Source: Bacteroidota bacterium
GTDB lineage: Bacteria > Bacteroidota > Bacteroidia > Bacteroidales > F082
Direction: 5' to 3'
Assembly (NCBI GenBank): GCA_023396415.1
Contig: JAEWWJ010000124.1
Span: 1-21,371 of the forward strand
DNA: 21,371 nt
Positions 7,842 through 16,861 of this stretch are shown here, one piece after another (position 1 is the first letter of the stretch; each line of letters begins with the position of its first letter). The notes under the pieces were generated by a model. That model was not told the origin of the DNA. It ran no database searches and saw only the letters and a program-made list of their open reading frames with translations. The translations under genes and the position numbers were made by a program.

Positions 7842-7872
7842 CAAAAGTAATATATCCATTACTAAATGTCAA
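7842..7872 (-). promoter_or_regulatory. Bacteroidota-type promoter for the membrane protein/HTH operon
   Basis: Read on the minus strand, TTGACA (7872-7867) is followed 17 bases later by TACTTTTG (7849-7842), an exact match to the TAnnTTTG -7 box. TTG to -7 box spacing is 20 bases, which is standard for the phylum's housekeeping sigma factor. The predicted transcript starts some 15-20 bases before the 7817 ATG. Confidence 0.7.
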
Positions 7873-7962
7873 GTATAAGTTACATTTGATTGTTTTGAGC
7901 CAATCTACATTTTCCTCTCACAAGGTCATCCATTTCAGCTTCAACAGATGAAATTGCAAAAC

Positions 7963-7996
7963 TTTTGGTGTAATTAAAAGCATTGCCCTACATTTG
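7963..7996 (+). promoter_or_regulatory. Bacteroidota-type promoter for the TamA-like gene
   Basis: TTTTG (7963-7967) is followed 21 bases later by TACATTTG (7989-7996), an exact TAnnTTTG match with near-standard spacing. It points at the outer-membrane lipoprotein gene, giving a leader of about 60 bases to the 8064 ATG or longer if a downstream start is used. It lies back to back with the minus-strand promoter 90 bases away. Confidence 0.65.
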
Positions 7997-8063
7997 TAAA
8001 GTTGTAATAAGTATAGAAACCAAAAGCGATATTTGGTCAAACCCAATCTGCTGAACGAAACTG

Positions 8064-10478
8064 ATGCACACTCATTTTGTAAAACAAACCATGAAGGAAA
8101 AAAGCGGAGCTCTGATTGCCTTTGCGTCTGCTAAGTTTTGCCCGAAAATGTTTTTGCGCTGGTTTGGCTTTGCTGTTCTCATTGCTTTTTTGGCTTCCTG
8201 CACTGCCACTCGTTTTATTCCTGACGATCAACTCTTGCTTCGCAAAACAGTTGTTGAATTGGATGAAAAACCTTTGAACTTCACGAAGTCAGATTTGGAA
8301 TATCTCATTGCTCTAAAGCCGAACAATAAATTTCTGGGGAACCGAATCCAGCTTTGGTTTTATTATTTTTCAGAATCGCGACAAAACAAGCGTTTCTGGC
8401 GCTGGGTGCATCGCAACTCCGGCGATGCGCCTGTGTATGTTGACAAGTTTCAAAACCAAAACACCGCACAGCAGTTGTCGCGATATGTTTACAACAAAGG
8501 CTACTTTAACAATCAGGTTGATTTTGAGCTACAACAGCGAAAATCGCGCCTTGCGGCGGTAAATTTCAAGGTTCAGTTGGGTACGCCTTATATCGCTAAT
8601 GAAATTACACAGGTGATTTCCGACTCGGTTTTGGCACGCTTTGTTGACAGCATCCAGCCCAATACCTTGCTCAAAACAGGAGCGGTGTACGATGCCTATT
8701 TAATGGATAATGAACGCGACCGCATCACCAATCACTTGCGCGACAAGGGATACTTCAACTTTTCTAAAGATTTTATCTTTTTTAATGTGGACAGCAGTCT
8801 CTCCGCCCACCGCTACAACCTTGAAATGAAGATCGAAAATCCCAATCCCAACAGCTCTTCAGGTCTGTATCACAAGCGATATTTCATTAAAAATGTATTG
8901 GTTTTTCCGCGACACAATCCATTCGTATCCCATAAAAATATTTTGGATACCACTTCAATTTTCCTGAACGGGAGCAAAGAGCGGCGTTCGTCGCAAGTGA
9001 AATTTATAGCAGATGGCGATTTGAAAATCAAACCCACTATTTTCAATAACATCGTTCAAATCTATCAAAATGAACCTTTTAGTATCAATAAACTTCGTTT
9101 AACATACAAAGGACTTACCAATTTAAAAATCTATAGGGCTTCTAACATCACCTTCGACACTTTGTTACAAACGCCCGTCGCGATGGTTTCCGACACCAAT
9201 TGGCTCAACTGCAATATTTACCTCCAACGCAGCAAAGTGAATGCCTATTCAGTTGACATTGAAGGAACTAACTCAGGTGGCGATCTTGGAATCAGAGGGA
9301 GTTTGGTGTTTTCAAACAAAAACCTTTTCAAAGGAGCCGAAGTTTTGCGCCTGCGTTTGAATGGTGGCTTCGAGGCACAAAAGCTCAATGTTGAGCTGCC
9401 CGAAGGATCGCCCGCTGCCTCCATTTTCAACACCCGCGAATTTGGTGCCGATGCCAGTTTGTACTTTCCACGTTTTTTAAGTCCGATTGCTTTTCGTGCC
9501 TTTGCGAAAGAGTACCAACCTAAAACCAATATCAACATTGGGTTTAGCGACCAGCGGCGACAGAACTACAGCCGCACAGTGCTGAAAGCTGCCTTTGGTT
9601 ACGACTGGATGACCAAACCTACCATCAATCATTTGTTCACAATCATCAATCTTAGCTCTGTGAAGGTTTCGCCCTCAGCAGCTTTTCAATTGTTCCTGAA
9701 CCAGCAAACCAACCAACGTTTCAAAGACCAGTATTCCGATCATTTGATTTTTAGTATGAAGTACAGCTTCATTTACAACAATCAAAACATGAACAAAATC
9801 AACGATTTCGTATATTATCGCCTCAACGTGGAGAGCTCAGGTAACTTGCTTTCGTTGTTCAACAAAACGCCGCTGATCAAATTCAACGATGAATTTCACA
9901 CCCTTTTGGGAATCCGATATGCGCAATATGTCCGTTTTGACCACGATTTTAGGTATTACCGTTTGTTTACACACGAGCAACGTATTGTGTTTCGGGCCAT
10001 GACGGGCCTGGGCCTGCCATATGGAAACAGCAACGAAATGCCCTTTGAGCGCAGTTTTTTTGCCGGAGGTTCAAACGGTATGCGGGGTTGGCAGTTGCGG
10101 CAGTTAGGCCCGGGATCGTTTACCGATACCCTTAGAATTGAGCGCGTTGGCGATATACAACTGGAGTTTAATGTTGAGTATCGCTTTCCAATTTACAGCT
10201 ATCTCAAAGGGGCTCTTTTTATGGATGCAGGCAACATTTGGACTTTAAAAGAAAAAGAATATTACCGGGATGGAAATTTTAAACTCGATCGTTTTTACAA
10301 TGACATTGCTTTGGATGCCGGTATTGGTCTGCGTTTCGACTTTTCATTTTTCATCTTCCGTCTCGATGCCGCTGCTCCTATCCGCAATCCAGAGCAACCC
10401 TTGAACCAACGATGGATGTTAAATAGATTGCAAATGAAGCAGTTGGTTTGGAATTTTGGCATTGGATACCCATTCTGA
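8064..10478 (+). CDS. TamA/BamA-like outer-membrane assembly lipoprotein (TamL-type)
   Basis: A protein of up to 804 residues of the Omp85 superfamily, which inserts or translocates proteins at the outer membrane. FAVLIAFLASC ends in a lipobox with C46 as the lipidated cysteine. A lipidated TamA-like protein is the form known as TamL in Bacteroidota. The region after it, to about residue 340, is periplasmic and contains POTRA-like segments (for example YNKGYFNNQVDFEL and LRDKGYFNF). The C-terminal part is a 16-strand-type barrel with the invariant L6-loop motif MRGW (R674, after FFAGGSNG) and a typical aromatic end, GIGYPF. Three starts are possible: 8064, 8091 (MKEK) and 8148 (MFLRW, giving an 18-residue lipoprotein signal). 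The signal peptide favours 8091 or 8148. The stop overlaps the next gene's ATG by one base. Confidence 0.88.
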   Translation: MHTHFVKQTMKEKSGALIAFASAKFCPKMFLRWFGFAVLIAFLASCTATRFIPDDQLLLRKTVVELDEKPLNFTKSDLEYLIALKPNNKFLGNRIQLWFYYFSESRQNKRFWRWVHRNSGDAPVYVDKFQNQNTAQQLSRYVYNKGYFNNQVDFELQQRKSRLAAVNFKVQLGTPYIANEITQVISDSVLARFVDSIQPNTLLKTGAVYDAYLMDNERDRITNHLRDKGYFNFSKDFIFFNVDSSLSAHRYNLEMKIENPNPNSSSGLYHKRYFIKNVLVFPRHNPFVSHKNILDTTSIFLNGSKERRSSQVKFIADGDLKIKPTIFNNIVQIYQNEPFSINKLRLTYKGLTNLKIYRASNITFDTLLQTPVAMVSDTNWLNCNIYLQRSKVNAYSVDIEGTNSGGDLGIRGSLVFSNKNLFKGAEVLRLRLNGGFEAQKLNVELPEGSPAASIFNTREFGADASLYFPRFLSPIAFRAFAKEYQPKTNINIGFSDQRRQNYSRTVLKAAFGYDWMTKPTINHLFTIINLSSVKVSPSAAFQLFLNQQTNQRFKDQYSDHLIFSMKYSFIYNNQNMNKINDFVYYRLNVESSGNLLSLFNKTPLIKFNDEFHTLLGIRYAQYVRFDHDFRYYRLFTHEQRIVFRAMTGLGLPYGNSNEMPFERSFFAGGSNGMRGWQLRQLGPGSFTDTLRIERVGDIQLEFNVEYRFPIYSYLKGALFMDAGNIWTLKEKEYYRDGNFKLDRFYNDIALDAGIGLRFDFSFFIFRLDAAAPIRNPEQPLNQRWMLNRLQMKQLVWNFGIGYPF

Positions 10479-11890
10479 TGAATAAAACCCGGCTTTACGA
10501 GAGCTTACTGTCAAATTTTGGACACAGCCCAACTGCTGGCCAAGACACGGTGATGCGCCATCTTGCTGCTTTTTTATTGTCAGTGAAGAGCAATCCCTTG
10601 TATCTGCTTAAAGGCTATGCCGGAACCGGAAAAACAAGCATAGTAACGGCTTTGGTGCGCAGCCTTCCGGCCATCCGGATGCGTTTTGTTTTGTTGGCAC
10701 CCACCGGTAGGGCGGCCAAAGTGCTTACATCCTATACCGGCATTGCAGCCCATACCATTCACCGGAAAATTTATTTCCACAGCCGCACCCCCGATGGCCG
10801 TCGCATTATGGCCTGTGCCGAAAACAAACACACCAACTGCCTGTTTATAGTTGATGAGGCTTCGATGATCAATGACAGCGCGGCAGAGGCGGGCAGGAGC
10901 TTGTTGGACGATCTGATCAACTATGTTTCTTCAGGCCTCAATTGCAGGCTGCTCTTCATTGGCGACCACGCCCAGTTGCCGCCCGTGGGTCTTGAATACA
11001 GTCCGGCCCTCGATCTTCAAATGTTGAAAAGTAGCTTTTCACTCACGGCAGCCAGCTTTGAACTCACCGAGGTGATGCGCCAAGCATTGGATTCAGGAAT
11101 CCTTTTTAATGCTACCCGGGTGCGACAAAAATTGGCAGAAAATGATGCGTCTTTGCCTTTGTTAAAGACAAGGTCTTTTGATGATTTCGTTCTTTTAGAA
11201 CCCGAGCAAGTGGAAGATCTTTTTTTTAATGCCTTTGGCGGAAGAGATTTCTCTAAAGCAGTGGTCATCTGTCGCTCAAACAAAAGGGCCAACCTATACA
11301 ACAACGCCATCAGGCAGCGCATTTTAGGAATGGATGAGGATGTTACGTCGGGCGACCTGCTGATGGTGGTGAAAAACAATTATTTCTGGACGGACGAAAA
11401 GAAACAGGGTTCATTCATCGCCAATGGCGACATTGTCGAAGTGGTACGCATCAATAAATTTGAGGAAATGTACGGCTTTCACTTTGCTGATGTGGACATC
11501 CGTTTTCTTGAGTTTCCCGATCAACCTACCCTTTCGGTAAAGGTGCTCACTGATACGCTGATGCTCGACGCACCGGCACTGGGCGAAGCTGAATATTTGC
11601 GCCTTTCTGCGGCCATTCAAGAAGACTACGCGCACATTCCCTCCAAAGCCAAACGTTGGGCCATGATAAAGGAAGACCCTTATTTTAATGCTTTGCAGGT
11701 GAAATATGCTTATGCCCTCACCTGTCATAAAACGCAAGGCGGACAGTGGCCTATGGTGTTTTTGGATTCAGGTGTTTTTCTTGCCGAACAAGTTGATGTT
11801 GCCTATCTCCGTTGGATTTACACCGCCATCACCCGCGCTACCCACACCTTGTATTTGTTAAACTTTTTGCCTGAATTTTTTGAAGATTAG
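10478..11890 (+). CDS. RecD-like superfamily 1 DNA helicase / AAA ATPase
   Basis: A 470-residue SF1B-type helicase resembling the ATPase core of RecD/RecD2, which unwinds DNA in the 5'-3' direction. Motif I is GYAGTGKTS (46-54, K52 binds the phosphates). LLAPTGRAAKVL (72-83) is motif Ia, FIVDEAS (123-129, DE at 126-127) is motif II, and IGDHAQLPPVG (161-171) is motif III with its Q sensor. Near the end, ALTCHKTQGGQW (413-424) is motif V and YTAITRA (448-454) is motif VI with the arginine finger. The protein lacks the long N-terminal domain of full RecD2, so it is a short stand-alone version of the type common in Bacteroidota. The longer reading frame begins at 10448, but the ATG at 10478 forms TGATG with the stop of the TamA-like gene and is the better start. 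A role in DNA repair is likely; the tie to an outer-membrane gene is unexplained. Confidence 0.9.
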   Translation: MNKTRLYESLLSNFGHSPTAGQDTVMRHLAAFLLSVKSNPLYLLKGYAGTGKTSIVTALVRSLPAIRMRFVLLAPTGRAAKVLTSYTGIAAHTIHRKIYFHSRTPDGRRIMACAENKHTNCLFIVDEASMINDSAAEAGRSLLDDLINYVSSGLNCRLLFIGDHAQLPPVGLEYSPALDLQMLKSSFSLTAASFELTEVMRQALDSGILFNATRVRQKLAENDASLPLLKTRSFDDFVLLEPEQVEDLFFNAFGGRDFSKAVVICRSNKRANLYNNAIRQRILGMDEDVTSGDLLMVVKNNYFWTDEKKQGSFIANGDIVEVVRINKFEEMYGFHFADVDIRFLEFPDQPTLSVKVLTDTLMLDAPALGEAEYLRLSAAIQEDYAHIPSKAKRWAMIKEDPYFNALQVKYAYALTCHKTQGGQWPMVFLDSGVFLAEQVDVAYLRWIYTAITRATHTLYLLNFLPEFFED

Positions 11891-11970
11891 CGTCAGGAGT
11901 TAGGATTTAATATTTGCTCTTCAACGATTGGCATTTTGCGTTTAATGATAACTCCAAAATCGTGCAACCC

Positions 11971-11998
11971 TCTTTTATCTTCTTCCTTTCATCTTTTG
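11971..11998. repeat. Degenerate heptad pyrimidine repeat in convergent gap
   Basis: Four in-phase 7-base units on the plus strand: TCTTTTA, TCTTCTT, CCTTTCA and TCTTTTG. It starts 81 bases after the helicase stop, close to the 84-base offset of the similar tract after the MFS gene, and lies before the converging porV terminator. Confidence 0.65.
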
Positions 11999-12023
11999 TA
12001 TTCAACATCTCATTGTACACCAT

Positions 12024-12060
12024 AAAAAAAAACGGCCATCTTCAAAGAGACAGCCGCTTT
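12024..12060 (-). terminator. porV: Rho-independent terminator of the porU-porU-porV cluster
   Basis: On the minus strand the 9-base arm CGGCTGTCT (12056-12048) pairs with AGATGGCCG (12041-12033) through two G-U wobbles around a 6-base loop. The stem extends by a further G-U and A-T pairs on the outside and is followed by an unbroken run of 9-10 T residues (12032-12024). It begins about 20 bases after the porV stop. The plus-strand copy also has an A/T-rich arm but no T run after its stem, so it serves the minus-strand genes. Confidence 0.85.
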
Positions 12061-12081
12061 AAATCATATTGAAAATACTTT

Positions 12082-13299
12082 TTACTTTGCTTTGGCTTGT
12101 GCATCGAGATCGAAGGTGAGAGCAAAGCGTAAAGTGTTCTGCAATGGGTTGTTACGTGAATCAACAGGAATTAGATAAGAGAAATCTAAACCAAAAACGT
12201 TGTAACGCAATCCGGCACCAAGGGTGAAAAATTTTCTGTTTCCTTTGGTAGCATCTTCATAAAAGGCGCCGCCACGGAGGGCAAAAACTTTATTGTACCA
12301 ATACTCAGCACCAAATGAGATGCTAAACTCACGCATTTCTTCTTGAAATCCACCGGGTGAATCATAAAACGATTGTAAGATACCGGCAACAACAGAAACA
12401 TCATCGTCCATGCCTTGTAGAATTTCAAATTTGTCGGTTCCTTCAATGGCAATGGGATTGCCGCTGATAGAGTCGCGCTTGTAAACAGGAGGCGTGGGAA
12501 CCAATAATTTATTAAAATCAAGGGAAAATGCGATCTCGTTATAGTCGTCAATTTCCAGTTTGAGGGTAGGTCCAAAACGCAGATTGGTAGGAATAAAATC
12601 TTTTTTAATGCTGGCAGAGCTGTAGCCTAACTTGGTTCCGATGTTGGAGATGTTAATTCCCCATGCAAATGAGGAACCCATGTCTTGAAACCAGACCACT
12701 TCCTTTTCCCAATAGACGGCCACATCGGCTGCTGCAGAGATACCGGCAGAGGTGGATCCGCCTCCAACGCTTCGCCCTAAGGTGAGGTTGGAATAGATAA
12801 AACGTCCTGCCACCGCACCCGACAGGTGATTGGTGAGTTTACGGCTGTAAGTAGCATCCAGAGCCCATTCGCTGGGGCGATAAGTACCTTCGTCGCCTCC
12901 TTGATCGTTGGTAAATTGAATATCACCTAAGGTGAAAAACCGCAATGTAGCACCAATGGCCGAGCTGGCATCAATTCTTTTGGCAAAAGCCAAATAGGCC
13001 AAGTTCATATCGGGAACGAGGTTGCGCAACCAAGGACTGTAGGATAAGCCAACGCTCATATCGCTTTCTAAGACAGCGTATTTTGCAGGGTTCCAGTGCA
13101 TGGAATACACATCGGGTGCTGACGAAACGCCGGCATCGCCCATGGCGCCTGCGCGCGAATCGGGGGCTATCATCATAAACGGAACTGCAGTGGTGATAAC
13201 GTTCAGGGTGTTACGTCCCGACAGCTCTTGGTAAGTTTGCGAATATAAAAGGCTGGTGCATAAGCTAAGAACTGCCAGAAGAGATACTTTTAACTTCAT
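12082..13299 (-). CDS. porV: T9SS outer-membrane shuttle protein PorV (LptO)
   Basis: A 405-residue outer-membrane beta-barrel of the FadL-like PorV family. PorV binds cargo sorting domains as they leave the SprA/Sov translocon and delivers them to the PorU sortase on the cell surface. MKLKVSLLAVLSLCTSLLYS (1-20) is a clear signal peptide. The family signature follows at once: MMIAPDSRAGAMGDAGVSS (42-60) and then MHWNPAKYA. Alternating barrel strands run to the end; the protein finishes FDLDAQAKAK, slightly past the usual final aromatic strand. The longer reading frame opens at 13368, but the 13299 ATG starts the signal peptide exactly, so I use it. The gene lies 74 bases after the second porU gene and just before a terminator, so it is probably the last gene of the same transcript. 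No separate promoter is evident in the 74-base gap. Confidence 0.95.
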   Translation of the reverse strand: MKLKVSLLAVLSLCTSLLYSQTYQELSGRNTLNVITTAVPFMMIAPDSRAGAMGDAGVSSAPDVYSMHWNPAKYAVLESDMSVGLSYSPWLRNLVPDMNLAYLAFAKRIDASSAIGATLRFFTLGDIQFTNDQGGDEGTYRPSEWALDATYSRKLTNHLSGAVAGRFIYSNLTLGRSVGGGSTSAGISAAADVAVYWEKEVVWFQDMGSSFAWGINISNIGTKLGYSSASIKKDFIPTNLRFGPTLKLEIDDYNEIAFSLDFNKLLVPTPPVYKRDSISGNPIAIEGTDKFEILQGMDDDVSVVAGILQSFYDSPGGFQEEMREFSISFGAEYWYNKVFALRGGAFYEDATKGNRKFFTLGAGLRYNVFGLDFSYLIPVDSRNNPLQNTLRFALTFDLDAQAKAK

Positions 13300-13373
13300 A
13301 GTTATTTGCGTGATGTTGTGGTTTGATACTGTTGCTAAACGGCTATTATAATTTTTTATTGTAATCATCTTTT

Positions 13374-16300
13374 TTATTCTCGGGTTGGAACAATTAAAAT
13401 CTTTTGTGCGGCACTAAAAAATTGACCTTCACCGTCTTTGATTTGAACTTTATAAACATACATTCCTGCCGGTAGTGGGCTTCCATTGCTCGTTGTTCCG
13501 TTCCATTCGATGGGGGAGGAGTGGGTGCCGAAGCTTGAAATATTTTTGCTGAAATGGGTCACAAAATTTCCCATTTGGTCGTAAACTTCTATTGTTACAT
13601 CCAATTTTTGGTTGGGTTTGTTGTGTTGAAAAGTGAATGAGGTGTTGCCACTGAAGGGATTTGGGTGATTTTGTAAGTGGGTGATATTGAGTGGCGCTTT
13701 TGGATCAACTTTAAACCAGATTTCTTTTTCTGAAGAATTGTTGTGTAAATCCCAAACTTTGAGGCTGATGTGATGTGTTCCTTGGCTTAATCCGGTCATA
13801 GGAAATGCGATAGTCCCTGATCTGTAGCTGTCTAAGGTAGGCGAAAAGTGGGTGTTTAACAAAATTTCTTCGCGTCCGTTGCTCTTGTGGGTAAGCACAA
13901 TATCGCGACCAATGCTATTGCCAAGAAAATGAATGCCTTGTGGGTCGCTCAAACGGATATAAACCATCGCATCGGGTGAACTGTAATCGCCGTCAGCGAA
14001 ATTTGGTTCGTTGATATACATCTCAATTTCAGGTCCTTCATAATCTTGTTGGACAGTTTGATCTACTCCACCAAGAACGATATCGTCAAAATAACCTCCT
14101 GCATCAGCAAAATTTATGGTGTCAACAGCATAAAAGCTAATCTTAGCTTTTCCGAATTGGAAGGCAATGTCTTTCGGAACAAGGTATTCAAATGCGAATT
14201 TCCCATTGTTTACGGTAATTTTTCCCTTGTAAATCAACTTATCGAAATAAGCAAAAAAGGAGGCTATGCTGGCATTGTCGTTGGCAAGGGTTTTGAATTT
14301 GCTTTTTTTGTCGAACATCTTGGGGTAAATGTACCCATTGAAATCGGTTTTTACTTCTCCGGATTGATCAGTGATTTCGCCTTTCAAAACAACCTTCGAC
14401 AAGGCTCCAAGGGTATCTACTGTTTCATAGGAGGTGTTGCCGTTGAATTCGGTGATGCTCACCTTGTATTCAGGATAATTAAGACGTAAGGCGGGATTGC
14501 CTAACAGCACAAAATTGTAGATAAAGATGCTGGTAGGGTTTTTACTCATTCGAATGATATCGCCCAAGCGACGAATTTGTTGCTTGTTGCTTTCAAACAT
14601 CACTTCATAAACGCGTTTGTTAACAGCAAAATTGGAGTGTGCAAAAGCCAAGCGGGTAGTTGTCATCAGGGCAATGGCGCCGCCGTTGGGGTTGAGTAGC
14701 AGTCTTTCGCCTGCTGAAACAAAGTTTGGATTGTCGAAACGGCTGAACTCGCAAGTGGCGGTAATAAAGAACGGCAACTTGTTGATGTTGTTCATATTTT
14801 CAATTTCACCGATTGTAAACACCTTTTCGTCTGTAAGCCCGGTGATGCCACCGTGACCGGTATAATTCACCACCAACGATCCTTCGTCCAAGACCGAAAG
14901 TAAGGTTTTATTGGCATCGGGGTAGCGGTAACCGGCTGGAACAGTGGTTCTTTTGTAGCTGTCGAGATAAATCTTTTTGATATTTAAATTCTTAAAACCC
15001 GTATCCACATCATTGGCAAGGGTTTCGGCTTGGTTGAAATGAAGATTGCTGTCGGCATCGTCGGCCATAAAGGTGATGTTGTTTCTCCATTCGCCGGTTT
15101 GGAGGCGACCGCCTTGAAGATAAACTTTGGTTTTTTCAACCATAGCTTTGGCTTCGTCGCGGTTACGAACTGGAAAACGTCCAATTCCAATGTCTAAAAT
15201 CCCAAACATTTCAGAACCTTCTTGTGTGCCCATCAGTCCAAAATAATCATCGCTCACGTAGCTTTGGGTCTCAATCATAGAGCCGCTGGCTTGGTAAGTG
15301 GGTACAAAATTGGTGTTGTTTGCAATCCGGTTTTTGTAATCATACGAGCCATCGCCAAACAAAAGCAGGTATTTCATTCGAAAACTGCTTTTGATATACA
15401 CCATGCGCACAAAATCTCTAATGGCAGTAATGTCGGCTTTTCCTCCCCCAAACTCATTGTAAATATCATTCAGATTTACCACAATACTTTCAAGGCCATC
15501 GTCGGCATAATGCAATCCGGCCAGCTCGTGCGCTTCGTCTAAAAAGTTGGGATGAACCACAATCAGCATGTCGCAACTGCTGATATTGTGTAGGTTTTGG
15601 TTTTCAATTTTTTTAAATGGCCCGATCGTGAGGGCGTTTCCAGAGCTAAAAGCAATAAATTCTTTTAAGGTATCTGAGTTTATTTTGAAACTCAGTTGAT
15701 CGCCCATCAGGTTGTATGCTTGCGATCGAGGAAGCAAAGGATGAGAAATATCCCATAGAAAAAGATCAGAAGTATTAGTTTTTACAACATAATTGCTTCT
15801 TCCGCCTTCGGCAATGGCTTCAGGGTTTCTGAATCTAAGTTGTGCGCCGTCGTAGATCAACTTTCGCCAGGTGTTCACACGAATGTAGTTCAGCCATGCT
15901 TTGGAGTCGTCGTTTTGGGCATCAACATTAATCTCGAAGTTCAGATGATCTTGGTCTGTATTAAAACTGTTGCTTTTAAAAACCTCGCGGGCATGTGCAG
16001 AATTGTCAATCGCAAGTTGCATAAAAGGAGTGGAGGGAACAATATTTTGCCCATTTACATTCATGGCAAAATAAAAAGTTTCACTAATGCTTCTTCCGAC
16101 AATATTCATTTCCATGCGCACAGGCCGAGTGATTTCGCGGTGTGGAAAATAAAAATCAATACTGAACAGGGGCTTTTCTTTGGTGATTTGTTCGCCGTAC
16201 CATTCTTTTCCACTCATGATAAGGTTCTCGAGATCAACTTCATGAACTTGATAATCGAGAAAAGTGGTCAATTCACGGTCGGTTGTTCCAATGGCTTGAG

Positions 16301-16856
16301 GTTGGGAGACAACCCGCTTGCCTGCTTGGTTTTTTAAGGTAATGAAATAATAATTGGTATCACTGAAGTAGTTGATCTGCTGCACAAAACGGTTGTTCTG
16401 GAGTTCCCAAGATAGGGTGTTCATGCCATAAAAAAAGATCAAATCTTCAGGGTCGAAGCTTCCATCATTCTCGCCGATAATGGTAATGGCATTTTCAAAC
16501 AAATCGTCGTAACGAAAACTGGCATTGGTTTCAGGTAGCATGGCTCCTCCATTGCCATAAATGGCGATGTTGCGTGGATCGAGGCTGGCGGCCTGAAATC
16601 CCATAGCCTCCAAGTCGTCGTAGGTAATTTTGTAAACTCCTGTTTCAGTAATGGCCATTTTAACCCAGTAGCCGTTGTGTAGTACCGATTCTTCAGCGTA
16701 ATTTTCAGGTTCGATGCCCATGGGAGCATTTGATGGCTCGAGAGCTGTTTTTTGTGATAGGCCAAAAAAGGGTGACAATAAGATCACAGCCAACAACATA
16801 AAACTGTTGGTGGTGTTGTTGAAATGTTGAAATCTTTTAAAATAATTCTCGATCAT
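13374..16856 (-). CDS. porU: T9SS sortase PorU paralogue, short N-terminus (second copy)
   Basis: A 1160-residue gingipain-family (peptidase C25) protein of the PorU type, the surface sortase that removes the C-terminal signal of T9SS cargo and can join cargo to anionic lipopolysaccharide. MLLAVILLSPFFGLSQ (20-35) is the hydrophobic core of an export signal preceded by a K/R-containing segment. HNGYWVKMAITETGVYKI (60-77) opens the conserved N-terminal domain. The caspase-like domain includes LLLFGDGSYDYK (497-508), DIGIGRFPV (555-563), VVNYTGHGG (662-670, catalytic H668) and FITATCEFSRFD (697-708, catalytic C702). The last 100 residues hold a sorting-domain-like fold starting HPNPFSGNTSF. The protein lacks about 110 residues present at the N-terminus of the upstream copy. 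Its ATG comes 5 bases after that copy's stop. Whether it processes the same cargo is unknown. Confidence 0.93.
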   Translation of the reverse strand: MIENYFKRFQHFNNTTNSFMLLAVILLSPFFGLSQKTALEPSNAPMGIEPENYAEESVLHNGYWVKMAITETGVYKITYDDLEAMGFQAASLDPRNIAIYGNGGAMLPETNASFRYDDLFENAITIIGENDGSFDPEDLIFFYGMNTLSWELQNNRFVQQINYFSDTNYYFITLKNQAGKRVVSQPQAIGTTDRELTTFLDYQVHEVDLENLIMSGKEWYGEQITKEKPLFSIDFYFPHREITRPVRMEMNIVGRSISETFYFAMNVNGQNIVPSTPFMQLAIDNSAHAREVFKSNSFNTDQDHLNFEINVDAQNDDSKAWLNYIRVNTWRKLIYDGAQLRFRNPEAIAEGGRSNYVVKTNTSDLFLWDISHPLLPRSQAYNLMGDQLSFKINSDTLKEFIAFSSGNALTIGPFKKIENQNLHNISSCDMLIVVHPNFLDEAHELAGLHYADDGLESIVVNLNDIYNEFGGGKADITAIRDFVRMVYIKSSFRMKYLLLFGDGSYDYKNRIANNTNFVPTYQASGSMIETQSYVSDDYFGLMGTQEGSEMFGILDIGIGRFPVRNRDEAKAMVEKTKVYLQGGRLQTGEWRNNITFMADDADSNLHFNQAETLANDVDTGFKNLNIKKIYLDSYKRTTVPAGYRYPDANKTLLSVLDEGSLVVNYTGHGGITGLTDEKVFTIGEIENMNNINKLPFFITATCEFSRFDNPNFVSAGERLLLNPNGGAIALMTTTRLAFAHSNFAVNKRVYEVMFESNKQQIRRLGDIIRMSKNPTSIFIYNFVLLGNPALRLNYPEYKVSITEFNGNTSYETVDTLGALSKVVLKGEITDQSGEVKTDFNGYIYPKMFDKKSKFKTLANDNASIASFFAYFDKLIYKGKITVNNGKFAFEYLVPKDIAFQFGKAKISFYAVDTINFADAGGYFDDIVLGGVDQTVQQDYEGPEIEMYINEPNFADGDYSSPDAMVYIRLSDPQGIHFLGNSIGRDIVLTHKSNGREEILLNTHFSPTLDSYRSGTIAFPMTGLSQGTHHISLKVWDLHNNSSEKEIWFKVDPKAPLNITHLQNHPNPFSGNTSFTFQHNKPNQKLDVTIEVYDQMGNFVTHFSKNISSFGTHSSPIEWNGTTSNGSPLPAGMYVYKVQIKDGEGQFFSAAQKILIVPTRE

Positions 16857-16861
16857 CTTCT

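Noticed and set aside
10448..10477. Upstream ATG at 10448 as the helicase start
   Set aside because: It would add ten residues encoded inside the end of the TamA-like gene. The TGATG-overlapping ATG at 10478 begins a more typical N-terminus.
13300..13368. ATG at 13368 as the porV start
   Set aside because: It would put 23 polar residues before a perfect signal peptide that begins at the 13299 ATG.
14046..16337. Plus-strand open frames of 147 and 165 residues inside the second porU gene (and similar ones in the first)
   Set aside because: They are antisense to a fully conserved C25 protein and have no supporting motifs, so they are shadows.
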